Shown: positions 36,194-45,433, counted from the first letter of the stretch. The stretch: 64,000 nucleotides of DNA from Arthrobacter sp. ISL-72 (GCF_018613755.1 NZ_JAGGPP010000014.1:55708-119707), one strand, 5' to 3'. Translations and numbers: made by a program. Notes: generated by a model not told the origin, from the letters alone.

Positions 36194-37383
36194 TGGGGTC
36201 GCCAATTGCCGAGGCCCTGGGTGGGGGCCGTCCCGCCGGCGCGCCTGGCGCCGAAGCACCCGTTGCTCAAGAACGAGGCGTGGCCGCTGGAACACCGCCA
36301 CGGATCACCAGGCTCTCCAGCCGCCTCCTGACGGTTCCGCTCCTGCGGAGCTGGGGGGCCGAGGCACCGGAAAACCATGTGATCGTCACCGAAATCCACA
36401 CGGACGACGGCGGCGTGGGGCACGGTTTCTCCTGGACCCCCACCATCGGTCCCCAAGCGGTCAAAGCGCTGCTGGATTTCGACGTCGCGCCTTTTATCAC
36501 CGGGTTGGAAGCCAAGGCCGAAACAGTGTGGGACCAGCTGTGGAAGCGGCTGCACGAAGCCGGCGGCGGGGGACTGACCACCATCGCCATGGCCGGTGTT
36601 GACCTTGCCCTGTGGGACCTCCAGGCCCGCCGTGCCGGAACCTCCGTGACGGGACTGCTGGGGCAGCGGCAGGAGTCGGTCGAGGTGTACGGCTCCGGCG
36701 TGAACCTGCACTACTCGCTCGAGGAACTCGTGACCCAGGCGGAACGCTGGGTGGCCGCCGGGCACCAGGCCGTCAAAATCAAGGTGGGCAAGCCGGACAT
36801 CCGGGAGGACGCCGAACGCGTGGCCGCGGTGCGGAAGGTCCTGGGCCCCGACCGGAAGCTTATGGTCGACGCCAACCAGCGCTGGGATCTGCCGACCACG
36901 TTCCGCGCCCTGGACGTACTGGGCGGGTTCGGACTGGAATGGCTGGAGGAACCGCTCCGGGCGGATGACCTCTGGGCCTACCGCAGGCTGCGCCGGCACT
37001 CACCGGTGCCCATCGCGCTGGGGGAGAACCTGCACACCATCTACCGCTTCCGTGACTTCATCGAGGCCGGCGCCGTGGACATCATCCAGCCCAACATCGT
37101 CCGCGTGGGCGGCATCACGCCCTTCCGCCGCATTGTGGAACTGGCCCGCACCCACAGCATCAGGGTGCTGCCGCACGTGCTGCCCGAGCTCTCCGGCCAG
37201 CTAGCGCTGACCATGGCCGAACCGGCACTTGTGGAGGACGTGGAGGACGCTTCGTTCGAACAGCTCGGCGTGCTTAACTCGCCCTCGCCCGTTCGTGTGA
37301 GCAACAGCAGGCTGACCCTTGCCGGCCGGCCCGGTCTGGGGTTCGACTTCTGCGCCAGGTCTTCCGAGCACGGGCGGCCCTAG
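36193..37383 (+). CDS. Mandelate racemase/enolase superfamily enzyme, galactarolactone cycloisomerase-like
   Basis: Enolase-superfamily enzyme of 396 residues. Visible active-site elements are VKIKVGKP (KxK base), VDANQRW, LEWLEEPL and GENLHT (metal ligands Asp, Glu, Glu) and LPHVLPE (second base His). Between a uronate-dehydrogenase-like SDR and KdgD, a role in converting the aldaro-lactone or aldarate to the 3-deoxy-2-keto acid fits; galactarolactone cycloisomerase and glucarate/galactarate dehydratase are both possible. The first 40 residues are Ala/Gly-rich and may be partly non-structural or mis-started. Confidence 0.85.
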   Translation: MGSPIAEALGGGRPAGAPGAEAPVAQERGVAAGTPPRITRLSSRLLTVPLLRSWGAEAPENHVIVTEIHTDDGGVGHGFSWTPTIGPQAVKALLDFDVAPFITGLEAKAETVWDQLWKRLHEAGGGGLTTIAMAGVDLALWDLQARRAGTSVTGLLGQRQESVEVYGSGVNLHYSLEELVTQAERWVAAGHQAVKIKVGKPDIREDAERVAAVRKVLGPDRKLMVDANQRWDLPTTFRALDVLGGFGLEWLEEPLRADDLWAYRRLRRHSPVPIALGENLHTIYRFRDFIEAGAVDIIQPNIVRVGGITPFRRIVELARTHSIRVLPHVLPELSGQLALTMAEPALVEDVEDASFEQLGVLNSPSPVRVSNSRLTLAGRPGLGFDFCARSSEHGRP

Positions 37384-37538
37384 GAGCTTCGGGCGACACA
37401 GCGCGCGCAAGCGACACAGGAAAATCACCCTCCGGAAACGTTGCTGCAATCTTGCTGAAGGATGCTGATCCCAGCGGATGACTGACAACACCAGCAGTCG
37501 GGGTTCAGTCGATACAGCACCAAGGGGAGGGGCTCATT

Positions 37539-37940
37539 GTGGATGCAGGCGGGAATGCAGTGGTCCGGACAAGTTCGGAATTGTCGGCCGGTGAGGAAAT
37601 CGAGGCCTGGCACAAGGGCCGGTTGTTTCACCGGGGCCGCGTGACGGAAAAGATTCCGTCCACAGACCTGTTCTGGATCGTGGACGCACGGACCGGGGCG
37701 CGCAGGCTGCTCGACGTGGAAGCCCTGGAGATCGTCAAGGTTGCAAAGCCCGTCGCGGTTGAAGCAGCCCGTCTGGAAGCAGCCCGTATGGAAACAGCCT
37801 TGGCTGAAACCAGCGGCAGCGAGCCTGCCCGGAGTGGGAGTGACACAACGCGGGTGGACCGGATGGTCCGCGGCGAACGTGCCACCGTTTCCCGGGCGTC
37901 CCGGCGTGAACCCCATGTCGTGTGGTTCTCCTCGGCCTGA
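37539..37940 (+). CDS. Hypothetical small protein
   Basis: Unrecognised 133-residue protein. The first 70 residues look folded and SH3-like in pattern (EIEAWHKGRLFHRGRVTEKIPSTDLFWIVD, written here in part), followed by an Ala/Glu helix with short repeats (AARLEAARMETA) and a basic end. The GTG start is supported by GGGGAGGGG about 9 nt upstream. A perfect 15-bp inverted repeat begins inside the last five codons. It converges with the SulP gene. Confidence 0.6.
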   Translation: MDAGGNAVVRTSSELSAGEEIEAWHKGRLFHRGRVTEKIPSTDLFWIVDARTGARRLLDVEALEIVKVAKPVAVEAARLEAARMETALAETSGSEPARSGSDTTRVDRMVRGERATVSRASRREPHVVWFSSA

Positions 37941-37974
37941 GGCCTGACCCCAAGCAGCATCAGGCCGAGGAGAA
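37926..37974. terminator. Strong hairpin between convergent genes
   Basis: Perfect 15-bp arms TTCTCCTCGGCCTGA and TCAGGCCGAGGAGAA around a 19-nt loop. The left arm contains the stop codon of the small hypothetical gene, and the right arm ends 22 nt from the SulP stop, so it could end both transcripts. No long U-run follows. Confidence 0.65.
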
Positions 37975-37996
37975 GTGCGGGCTTAACCCGGCCCGC

Positions 37997-40483
37997 TTAG
38001 CGGCTGGCTGCCGCTGCGGGGTCGAGGTGGCTGATGCCGTCCGGGGTGACCTGCAGAACCCTGGCCGTGGAGATGTCGTAGAACAGCCCTGCAATGTGCA
38101 CACGTCCGGTCTGCAGTGCTTCCTGCAGGCCGGGGTGCCGCTGGAGCCGGTCCAGCTGAACCGCGACGTTCACCATTGCCAGCTGGTCGACGGCGCCGAA
38201 GCCCGCCTCGGCTGCGGCGGCCTGAACCGGGTGCCCGTCGCGGAAGGCGGCCAGGCTTGGACGTGCGTGGTCCAGCCAGATGTCGATCGCTCCGCGCTGT
38301 GCGTGCTCCCGGTCAACGGGTTCTTTAACTCCGCACTCCGCGACCTCGGAGTGGGTGCCTGCGGTCCCTGCATCTCCGCACTCCCGGTTTCCGGACTCCG
38401 TCTTGGCGTCGGCCAAGAGTGCGGTCATGGCACCGCAGCCGGAATGCCCGCAGACCACGATGGACTCCACGGACAGCTCGCTGAGGGCAAATTCCAGGGC
38501 TGCCTCGATGGACGCGTCGCGGCCGCTGCCGCCCACCACATTGCCCACGTTCCGGACGGTGAAGAGGTCGCCCGGGCCGCTGCTGGTGATGAGGTTCGGC
38601 ACCAGGCGGGAATCGGAGCAGGCCACGAACAGTGTCCCCGGATCCTGGAACGAGGACAGCTCCTGCACGTGGGGGCGCACCAGGTGGGCGTTTCGGCGAT
38701 GATAGTTGTCCACGCCGGTCAGCACTGAACGCAGCGGCCCCGGAACCTCCGGCCCGGTCGCCGAAGGACCGGCCGGATGACCGGCCGCGTCGTTTGGAAC
38801 CGCGTGTCCGGCAAGCAGGCGCCGCTGCCAGCTGCGCCACGGGGCAAATCCACTACGAAGGGCCGAACGTGAACTCCCGCGGCTCGGCGGTCCTGCCTGT
38901 GCGGCATGGAGCGTTGCGGTGCCGCTTTCTTCAATGACCACGGTGCCCCCGTTGCCCACGTGCCTGTTGCGCCAGGCCTCCAGGGTGTCGTGGACCGGGT
39001 GGTCGAGGAAGTCCACCTCCAGTTCAACGGTGACGAGGGCACGCGCCGGAACCGAGGCTAACACCGTGCTCAGGCGCGGAAGCGAGAGGAAACTGCACGA
39101 TCCGTCGATGACCACGCGCCAGCGGTTACCGTCTCCGCCTCCGATCGCTTCCGCATGGATGCTGGCCCTCGCCACCCGCCATACGACCAGCGCAATGGCC
39201 AGGACCAGGCCGGTCAACACTCCCACGAGCAGGTTGACGAACACCACGCAGAACAGGGTCACACCGTAGACCGTGAGGTCGCCGGTCCGCCGGGCTGTCC
39301 GGATGTCGGCCGGCCGGACCAAACGGGAGCCGATGACAATCAACAGGCCTGCGAGGACAGCTTGCGGAATGAGCTGGATCAGCCCTGCGAGCAGCAGCGA
39401 GAAGACCAAAACCCAGACGCCGTGCAGCACGGCTGACCTGCGTGTCCGGGCGCCCGCCTCGACGTTGGTGGCACTGCGGACAATGACACCGGTGACCGGC
39501 AGTCCGCCGAGCATCCCGGAGGTCATGTTGGCTGCGCCCTGCCCCAGAAGCTCGCGGTTGAAGTTCGTCCGCTCACCGTGCTGCATCTTGTCCACGGCGA
39601 CTGCGGAAAGAAGCGATTCAACACTGGCAATCAGCGCGATGGTCACGACACCGACAACTACGGCCGTCCAGTTCCCGTCGGGCAGTTCCGGAAGCGCCAG
39701 CGCGCCGAGCAAGGAGCCGTCAAAGGTGATCCGGTCCACGTTGAACGGCAGGGACAGTGCAGTCGCTGCGATCACCGCCACCAACGGACCGGGAATCCGC
39801 CGGACGGCTGCCGGCAGGTGCTTCCATCCGAGCAGAAGGGCGATGACCACCGCACCCAGGACTGCCGCGGCGATGTCGGCGGCGATGATGCTGCCCGGCA
39901 TGGTCATGATGTTCTCCCAGGCCTCACTGGCAGACTCGGCACCGAGCATCACGTGAAGCTGCTGCAGCACGATGGTGATGCCGATGCCGGCGAGCATGGC
40001 ATGAACCACCACCGGGGCGATGGCCAGCGCAACGCGGCCCACCCGTGCCAGGCCAAGCAGGGCCTGGAGCACACCGGCGGCAGCCGTGATTGCGCAGGTG
40101 ACCGGCCAGCCAAACTGTTCGATCAGGCCGGCAACGATGACCGTCAGTCCGGCTGCCGGACCGCTGACCTGCAGGGGTGATCCGCCCAGGCTGCCGGCAA
40201 CAATCCCGCCAACGGCGGCGGCGATCAGGCCGGCCATGACCGGGGCGCCGGAGGCCGCGGCGATGCCGAGCGACAGCGGGACGGCAACAAGGAACACCAC
40301 CAGGGACGCCGGCAGGTCCCAGCGGAGTCCGGTGGTCAGGAATGCCCGGATTCCGGCGGGACGGGACTGTGCTGCAGTGTCCTGCACGACGGCGGCGGCC
40401 GGGTCGTGTTCGACCTGACCCTGTCCCGCCGGGCCGGGATCAGTTGGCGCGGGCGGGTCTGTCTTGGCAGGTGCAGATGGCAT
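37997..40483 (-). CDS. SulP anion transporter fused to beta-carbonic anhydrase
   Basis: Membrane protein of 828 residues likely moving bicarbonate or sulfate. Residues 50-435 are a SulP transporter (VSGPAAGLTVIVAGLI, ESLLSAVAVDKM, NRELLGQGAANMTSGMLGGLPVTG); 450-525 resemble a STAS domain; 585-815 are a beta-carbonic anhydrase with zinc and catalytic residues Cys622, Asp624, Arg626 (ACSDSR), His680 and Cys683 (CGHSGCG). The fusion would hydrate CO2 beside the pore, which favours bicarbonate. A 35-residue Cys/Gly-containing insert (about 694-728) interrupts the anhydrase. The ATG at 40483 has AAGGA 6 nt upstream. Confidence 0.92.
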   Translation of the reverse strand: MPSAPAKTDPPAPTDPGPAGQGQVEHDPAAAVVQDTAAQSRPAGIRAFLTTGLRWDLPASLVVFLVAVPLSLGIAAASGAPVMAGLIAAAVGGIVAGSLGGSPLQVSGPAAGLTVIVAGLIEQFGWPVTCAITAAAGVLQALLGLARVGRVALAIAPVVVHAMLAGIGITIVLQQLHVMLGAESASEAWENIMTMPGSIIAADIAAAVLGAVVIALLLGWKHLPAAVRRIPGPLVAVIAATALSLPFNVDRITFDGSLLGALALPELPDGNWTAVVVGVVTIALIASVESLLSAVAVDKMQHGERTNFNRELLGQGAANMTSGMLGGLPVTGVIVRSATNVEAGARTRRSAVLHGVWVLVFSLLLAGLIQLIPQAVLAGLLIVIGSRLVRPADIRTARRTGDLTVYGVTLFCVVFVNLLVGVLTGLVLAIALVVWRVARASIHAEAIGGGDGNRWRVVIDGSCSFLSLPRLSTVLASVPARALVTVELEVDFLDHPVHDTLEAWRNRHVGNGGTVVIEESGTATLHAAQAGPPSRGSSRSALRSGFAPWRSWQRRLLAGHAVPNDAAGHPAGPSATGPEVPGPLRSVLTGVDNYHRRNAHLVRPHVQELSSFQDPGTLFVACSDSRLVPNLITSSGPGDLFTVRNVGNVVGGSGRDASIEAALEFALSELSVESIVVCGHSGCGAMTALLADAKTESGNRECGDAGTAGTHSEVAECGVKEPVDREHAQRGAIDIWLDHARPSLAAFRDGHPVQAAAAEAGFGAVDQLAMVNVAVQLDRLQRHPGLQEALQTGRVHIAGLFYDISTARVLQVTPDGISHLDPAAAASR

Positions 40484-40898
40484 GGCAGTCCTTCGCTGGT
40501 ACGTCGCGGTCCCGTGCCACGCTATTGACGCTCCAGTTGAGCCCGCAAGGGACCCGGGGGTGAGAAGAAACACGCCGAAAAGATGCCTTCCGGTGCGTAA
40601 CGAAGCCTCAACATTCCGCGCAAAGAAGGCACGCCTGAGCTCCTCTCGCCCCACTTACGGGCGCCGCTGAAGCCCCACCGAATCGGACTCGGGTTTCAAG
40701 TCAAATCCAAACGGTTGGCTAATAAACCGCCTTCTGGCACGAAAAGTTCTCGGCGGATCCCACCCGGAAGAGGCGTACCGGTCTATACCAGTGACGTCTT
40801 GTTGCGGAGGATGTTTGGGCTTCCGGCCGCCCTGTGCTGTCGGCGGGCAGGGCGGCTAGGAAGGCTCCCGCTCTCCCCGAGTGCTCATAAACCGCACG
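40484..40898. other. Gap of 415 bp with no supported gene
   Basis: It holds the SulP promoter side and, at 40825-40855, a hairpin (arms GCCGCCCTG / CAGGGCGGC, 13-nt loop) 44 nt after the M24-gene stop on the minus strand; no T-run follows it. Open frames here lack codon bias and start signals. Nothing else recognised. Confidence 0.5.
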
Positions 40899-42047
40899 CT
40901 ACAGTTCCAGCGTCAGCGGCCGTGCGATGCCGTTCACTGTGGCGGCGGGCCAGCGCGGATCCACGCTGAGGACACTGATCCCGGCTTCCGTGAGCTGGAC
41001 GGTGTCTTCGATCTTTACGCCGGGGCCTGTCGGGTTCCAGGTGAAGGTTTGGTTGAGGACCGCCGTATCGTCCGTCGCGGGAGTGGCCCGGGGATCCCTG
41101 CCAGCGTATCCGGCAGGTCCGCCCTGGTGGTGCAGCGTCCACTGGTCCGCGCCGAAGCCGTGCCGGAAGTAGGCTTCCTGGATTTCGGCGAAGATGCCGG
41201 CAAGGCGGGCGCCGGGAACCGTGGCGTCAAAGATATCCGCCTCCACCGCGGCAATCCGCGCTTCCGCGTCGAGCTCGGCGGGGGTCCCGGCGCCGAACCG
41301 TACCCACCGCGTCACATTGGCCACCAGCCCGCTGCGCCGCGCGCACACCACCGCCATGGCCCGCCGGCCAATGGGCGCGTGGGTGGGCAGCGGATGCCGG
41401 AACCCGCTGCGGCTGGAGCCGTTGCAAAGGAGCACCAGCGGCTCGGCCCCCATTGCCACGATCCGTGCGGCCAGGGCGGAGGCCACTCCGAACTCGGTGG
41501 TTTCCGGGGTTGCCTGGGAAAGGACATCGGTCATGGCGGCAGCCGCGTCGGCGCACAGCCGGGCGTACCGCGCGCTTTCGCCCGGAAGGAACTGTTGCCG
41601 TGCGGTCCGCAGTTCTGCTGCGACCTCGGCCTCTGCCAAGGGCTCGCCGCCGCGAGCCAGCAGGGCAGCGGAGGCGTGCAGCTGTCCGTGCCAGGGGACC
41701 GTGTGGAGGGCGACGCCGTCGGGCAGTTCCTCCGCCTTAATCCGGGCCGCCTCGTTGTTGAAGGTGACCAGGTGGTCGCCGTCGCGGTCAACCAGCATGG
41801 CGGCGATGGGGTCGCCGGCGAGGCTGATGTGCACGCGGCTCCCGTCCAGGTACCACGTGAGGGCCGTGTTGGTGGTGAGCAGGAGCGCGTCCCGGCCGGC
41901 GGCATCCAGGATGTCCAGGACGCGCTGCCGTTTGACTGCACGGTCGGCGGGGTTCCCTGGCGCGGTTCCGTTGATTTCCTGGATAACGGGCGTGCGCACG
42001 GCCGATGCGGCGCCCGAAGCGTCAAGTTCATGCTGGGTGGTGTTCAT
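40899..42047 (-). CDS. M24 (aminopeptidase P/creatinase) fold protein lacking metal ligands
   Basis: Pita-bread fold protein of 382 residues related to aminopeptidase P and creatinase. An N-terminal creatinase-like domain (LDILDAAGRDALLLTTNTAL) precedes the M24 domain (from about 155). The first two metal-binding aspartates of peptidases are replaced: the stretch MAVVCARRSGLVANVTRW has Cys/Ala near 235 and Asn244 where Asp is expected, and HGIG is HHQGG at 306. A late Glu (KIEDT, 347) remains. This resembles creatinase-type, metal-free chemistry more than a peptidase. Its ATG overlaps the stop of the Gfo-DUF6807 gene. Confidence 0.78.
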   Translation of the reverse strand: MNTTQHELDASGAASAVRTPVIQEINGTAPGNPADRAVKRQRVLDILDAAGRDALLLTTNTALTWYLDGSRVHISLAGDPIAAMLVDRDGDHLVTFNNEAARIKAEELPDGVALHTVPWHGQLHASAALLARGGEPLAEAEVAAELRTARQQFLPGESARYARLCADAAAAMTDVLSQATPETTEFGVASALAARIVAMGAEPLVLLCNGSSRSGFRHPLPTHAPIGRRAMAVVCARRSGLVANVTRWVRFGAGTPAELDAEARIAAVEADIFDATVPGARLAGIFAEIQEAYFRHGFGADQWTLHHQGGPAGYAGRDPRATPATDDTAVLNQTFTWNPTGPGVKIEDTVQLTEAGISVLSVDPRWPAATVNGIARPLTLEL

Positions 42048-44197
42048 GTGGATTCCCCCAAGGTGGTGATGAGTTGTTGGATATCGCTTGTGGCCAGGAG
42101 GCCGTCAGCAACAAGGACGGTGACGCTTCGGTGAAGCGGTTTGTCGTGGCTGGCTGTTGCTGCCTTTTCCCACGCCAGGGAAAGTCCGACGCCGGGATAC
42201 CCCGCCATGCGGACGAACCAGGGGTCGCCGGGCTGCTGGGGCAACGGCCCGGGCAGGAAGACGAGGGTGGCGGGATCGCCGTCGGGCTCTTTGTCACTGA
42301 CCGTGCCGGCGCCCCTGAACATGCCTGACCACGCCAACCAGGGGGCCGCCTGGGAGGGAACGGCGCCGTGAACGGCGTCCTCCCCGTTGGCTGTGGCGGT
42401 CCAGGCAGTGGCCCCGTCCACGGCGGGAAGGCGCCAGAAGAACCCTCCATAACCGCCCTGAGGCCGGCCGTTTGAGCCGGGACTGCCCAAGGCGACCGGG
42501 TCGGGGCCGGATGGCGTGAGCTCGAAGTCGAGCGTGAGCCGCCAGGCGGAGGCGGTGACGGCGGCCCAGGTCCACGTCCGCCGTTCGCTCAGCAGCGGAA
42601 TGCCGCCGGGTGCCACCCAGCTCAGGGTTTCGGTCCGTGACCCGCCGCCCTGACCGGCCTCATTCGCGGTGTCCGCGGTGTCCGCGGTGTCCGCGGCAAC
42701 CGTGACGATCCGGCCGTGATCCTTCCGCCAGAGGTAGGCGCCGGCGTCGCGGGTGTAGGTGCGGCCGCCCCAGAAGTTGACGCCGTTGACATCCTGGATG
42801 GCCACTCCCGCGCCGAGGTGCCACACGTGATCGTCCGGCAGGTGCTCGGTGACCATGGTGCCGGCCAGGGTTCTGACCGGGTGGAGGTAGGGACGTGGCG
42901 ACGACGTGGGTGGGATCCGGCTGCCGTCAGAGGGGACTGCCACGACCTTCCCGTTCACCTCAAATGACGACTCCCCGGGCGCGGGCAGTTCGCGGGCCCA
43001 AGGGACCCCGAGTTCCGCGAATGTTGCCTGCGCCGCGGCCGCCCTGCGCACCAGGGGACCGATGCCATGCACCACGGGATGGGCGTCGTCCCCTTCGCCG
43101 TCCCACCTCACATGTTGCGGGGTGATTGCGCGGGGCTGCTCCGCCGTCCGGATGGCTTCCAGCACCTTCATGAAGGCGCCGTTGCCGGCCAGCGGACTCA
43201 GCAGTTTGCGTGCCACCCCCTCGGGGGAGCGGCGCACCGCCAGGAGGTCTTCGAGCAGATCGGTGCGGCCGAACATCTCGGTGCGCTCGCAGTCGGGCCC
43301 TGTGATGGTCAGCCGGTCCTCCGTGTAAAAGAACTCGGCAGCACCGAGAGTGCCGTGAACGGTGACCGACGGGGCGGTTTGTTCCTCGGCGCATAGCGTG
43401 AGGGCGCACAGCAGGACGGCGCCGCCGGCGGTGCGCACGCGGATCACCGACGTGTCGTCGCTTTCGGTGGCATGGGCCCGGTACAAATCCGTTTCCACGG
43501 ACACGACGTCGCTGGCGAGCGCCGCGCCGGCGATTCGGAGCCCGGTGGCCACGGCGTGCGCCAAAGCGTTGGTGGCGACGCCGTCCACCACGTCCGTGCC
43601 GTCCAGGCTGCGTTTCCCTGCCCAGCGAGAGCGGTTGAAATAGCCCCTGGTGCGAACCCACGTACCCACGGCGCTGACACCGCGGACCTCACCGATTCCG
43701 CCCGACGCCACGAGCCGGTCCAGGGCCGGCAGGGCATGGGAGCCGAGGCTCTGGAATCCCACCTGCACCAGACGGCCGCCCGCCCCGGCCGCGGTGAGGA
43801 CGGCGTCGAACTGGGCGAGGGATGCCATGGGCGGCTTCTCCACGTAGACATCAGCGCCGGCGGCGATCGCGGCGAGGGCCAGCGGCGCATGGGTCTGGAT
43901 CGGGGTGGCCAGGATGACGACGTCGGGAGCCGGCCCCGCCGCCAGAAGGTCTGCCAAGGACTGGAACGTGGCTACGCCGTCAGGCAGCGTGCCCTTCGCC
44001 GGCGGGCGGGGGTCCGCCACGGACACCAGTTCCACGAGGTTAAGCGCACCAAGGCGGGCCAGGTTGTCCAGGTGGCGGGCCCCGTAGCCGTGGGCGCCGA
44101 CCAGGGCGACGCGCGGCGGCGGGCCGGCCACCGGGTGTTCGTGGCGGTCCGGCCGGACCGTCGCCGCAGGCGAAGCGGTGGAGGAAATGGGGGTCAT
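42044..44197 (-). CDS. Gfo/Idh/MocA oxidoreductase fused to DUF6807 domain (copy 1)
   Basis: Two-domain protein of 717 residues. Residues 25-400 form an NAD(P)-dependent oxidoreductase: ALVGAHGYGARHL, ILATPIQTHAPLAL, VYVEKPP (120-122) and GKRSLDGTDVVDGVATNALAHA. Residues from about 430 form a DUF6807 (PmoA-like) domain: PRPYLHPVRTLAG, DDHVWHLGAGVAIQDVNGVNFWGG and GGYGGFFWRLP. DUF6807 has no established activity; His-rich conserved blocks suggest sugar or metal binding. Coupled by ATGA overlaps to the hydrolase upstream and the M24 protein downstream. A paralogue lies at 58792-60894. Confidence 0.87.
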   Translation of the reverse strand: MTPISSTASPAATVRPDRHEHPVAGPPPRVALVGAHGYGARHLDNLARLGALNLVELVSVADPRPPAKGTLPDGVATFQSLADLLAAGPAPDVVILATPIQTHAPLALAAIAAGADVYVEKPPMASLAQFDAVLTAAGAGGRLVQVGFQSLGSHALPALDRLVASGGIGEVRGVSAVGTWVRTRGYFNRSRWAGKRSLDGTDVVDGVATNALAHAVATGLRIAGAALASDVVSVETDLYRAHATESDDTSVIRVRTAGGAVLLCALTLCAEEQTAPSVTVHGTLGAAEFFYTEDRLTITGPDCERTEMFGRTDLLEDLLAVRRSPEGVARKLLSPLAGNGAFMKVLEAIRTAEQPRAITPQHVRWDGEGDDAHPVVHGIGPLVRRAAAAQATFAELGVPWARELPAPGESSFEVNGKVVAVPSDGSRIPPTSSPRPYLHPVRTLAGTMVTEHLPDDHVWHLGAGVAIQDVNGVNFWGGRTYTRDAGAYLWRKDHGRIVTVAADTADTADTANEAGQGGGSRTETLSWVAPGGIPLLSERRTWTWAAVTASAWRLTLDFELTPSGPDPVALGSPGSNGRPQGGYGGFFWRLPAVDGATAWTATANGEDAVHGAVPSQAAPWLAWSGMFRGAGTVSDKEPDGDPATLVFLPGPLPQQPGDPWFVRMAGYPGVGLSLAWEKAATASHDKPLHRSVTVLVADGLLATSDIQQLITTLGEST

Positions 44198-45345
44198 GTC
44201 CGTCCGTCCTGACGTTTCTGGGAAGTGGGATGCCGGGCCTGGGAATCGCGGAGGAAGCCTGCGGCTTCCTCCTGCATGTCCGTGGTGAAGGTGTGTCCGC
44301 CCGGCCAGAAGCTTCCGGTGTAGCGGCCGGAGGGATGGTGCGCGGCCAGGATGGCGTGGGCGTCGCGCGTCCCGTCCTCCGGGAACAGCTCGTCTTCCAG
44401 CGCGTACTGCACCAGGAGACGGTCTGCAGTGGAACGTGCAGCCAGGTCGGGAAATTCGCCCAGCCGCGGCAGGCCTGGAGTCTGCAGCAGCCAGGAGTGG
44501 GCGTCCAGGTAGGCCGGCACCAGTGAGCGGTACGCGGTCATCATGCAGGCGACCACGACACTGCGGATGAGCGGGCTGAGCCCGGCCAGCATCAGTGACC
44601 GGCCGCCTCCTCCGGAGAAACCGATGCTTCCCAGCCGGCCGGCGTCCACCCCCGGAAGAAGTGCGAGGACGTTCAGGGCCGCGAGGTCGTCGTGAGCGAC
44701 CATCCCCGCGAAGCTTGTCCCCAGGAGGCCGGCCGCTTTCGCCACCGTATCCTCGTGCGCTGCCGCGGCAGCGTCGTATTCTTCCGTCTCGGAAGGCACG
44801 ACGCCGGCCTCCCGCCACAGTGCCCGGCGACCCTCGACGGCGGCGGCCGTTCGCCACGGGGCAGCGCCGAGTTCAAAGCGCCGGCCGCCCCACGAGAAGG
44901 CGTCGTGCGCCAGGACGGCGAAGCCCTGTGCTGCGAGCCAGGTGGCAAAGGCACGCCCGCCGTAGAACTTCTGCTGGAGGGAGAGGCTCCCATCCACCAG
45001 GCGGTCTGCACCGCCCGACTTGATGCCGCCATGGCAATGCAGTGCCAGTACTCCCGGCAAGGGGCCGGCGGCGCCGGCGGGACGCAGGTACCAGCCCCGG
45101 GTGCGGGGACCGAAGCCCAACTGCCAGCTGACCCGTGAAGTAGTGACGCCGTCGTGCGTTACCTGCGACTCAAGCAGCACGTCCGGCGCGGCCGGGACGG
45201 CAGGAACGCCCAAGGCGTCTGCCAGTTCCTGGCCCGGGCAAGTGTCCGCCAGGTGCCGCGGATACGAGCGCAGGTACGAGGGCCAGTCTTCGTAGCCGCC
45301 AATGGCGCTGGGACGCAGCTCGGTGTCCATGCTGGCTGCATTCAT
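44194..45345 (-). CDS. Alpha/beta hydrolase, acetyl-xylan-esterase/dienelactone-hydrolase-like
   Basis: Cytoplasmic hydrolase of 383 residues, probably a carbohydrate ester deacylase. The oxyanion region LALHCHGGIKSGG and the nucleophile elbow GSIGFSGGGGRSL (Ser in GFSGGG) are clear; EDELFPEDG and SFWPGGHTF supply the acid and His of the triad. An N-terminal cap of about 90 residues precedes the core. First gene of a coupled three-gene minus-strand operon, divergent from a sugar ABC importer with two LacI-type operators between them. The substrate is unknown. Confidence 0.82.
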   Translation of the reverse strand: MNAASMDTELRPSAIGGYEDWPSYLRSYPRHLADTCPGQELADALGVPAVPAAPDVLLESQVTHDGVTTSRVSWQLGFGPRTRGWYLRPAGAAGPLPGVLALHCHGGIKSGGADRLVDGSLSLQQKFYGGRAFATWLAAQGFAVLAHDAFSWGGRRFELGAAPWRTAAAVEGRRALWREAGVVPSETEEYDAAAAAHEDTVAKAAGLLGTSFAGMVAHDDLAALNVLALLPGVDAGRLGSIGFSGGGGRSLMLAGLSPLIRSVVVACMMTAYRSLVPAYLDAHSWLLQTPGLPRLGEFPDLAARSTADRLLVQYALEDELFPEDGTRDAHAILAAHHPSGRYTGSFWPGGHTFTTDMQEEAAGFLRDSQARHPTSQKRQDGRT

Positions 45346-45419
45346 CGGCTCGGCCTGCCGGGTGCAAACATCGTTGTCCTGCCTCTCGCGGGTGCTCTGA
45401 TCCGGATCCGCCGAATGTC

Positions 45420-45433
45420 AGAAAACGCTTTCT
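45420..45433. promoter_or_regulatory. LacI-type operator, GAAA-NCGN-TTTC family
   Basis: AGAAAACGCTTTCT matches the site in front of LacI-1 base for base in its core. It lies 74 nt upstream of the hydrolase start; the rest of the 332-bp divergent gap 45346-45677 holds a second operator and no gene. Confidence 0.75.

Noticed and set aside
40484..40898. Small open frames in the SulP-M24 gap
   Set aside because: No ribosome site, no codon bias and no recognisable sequence.
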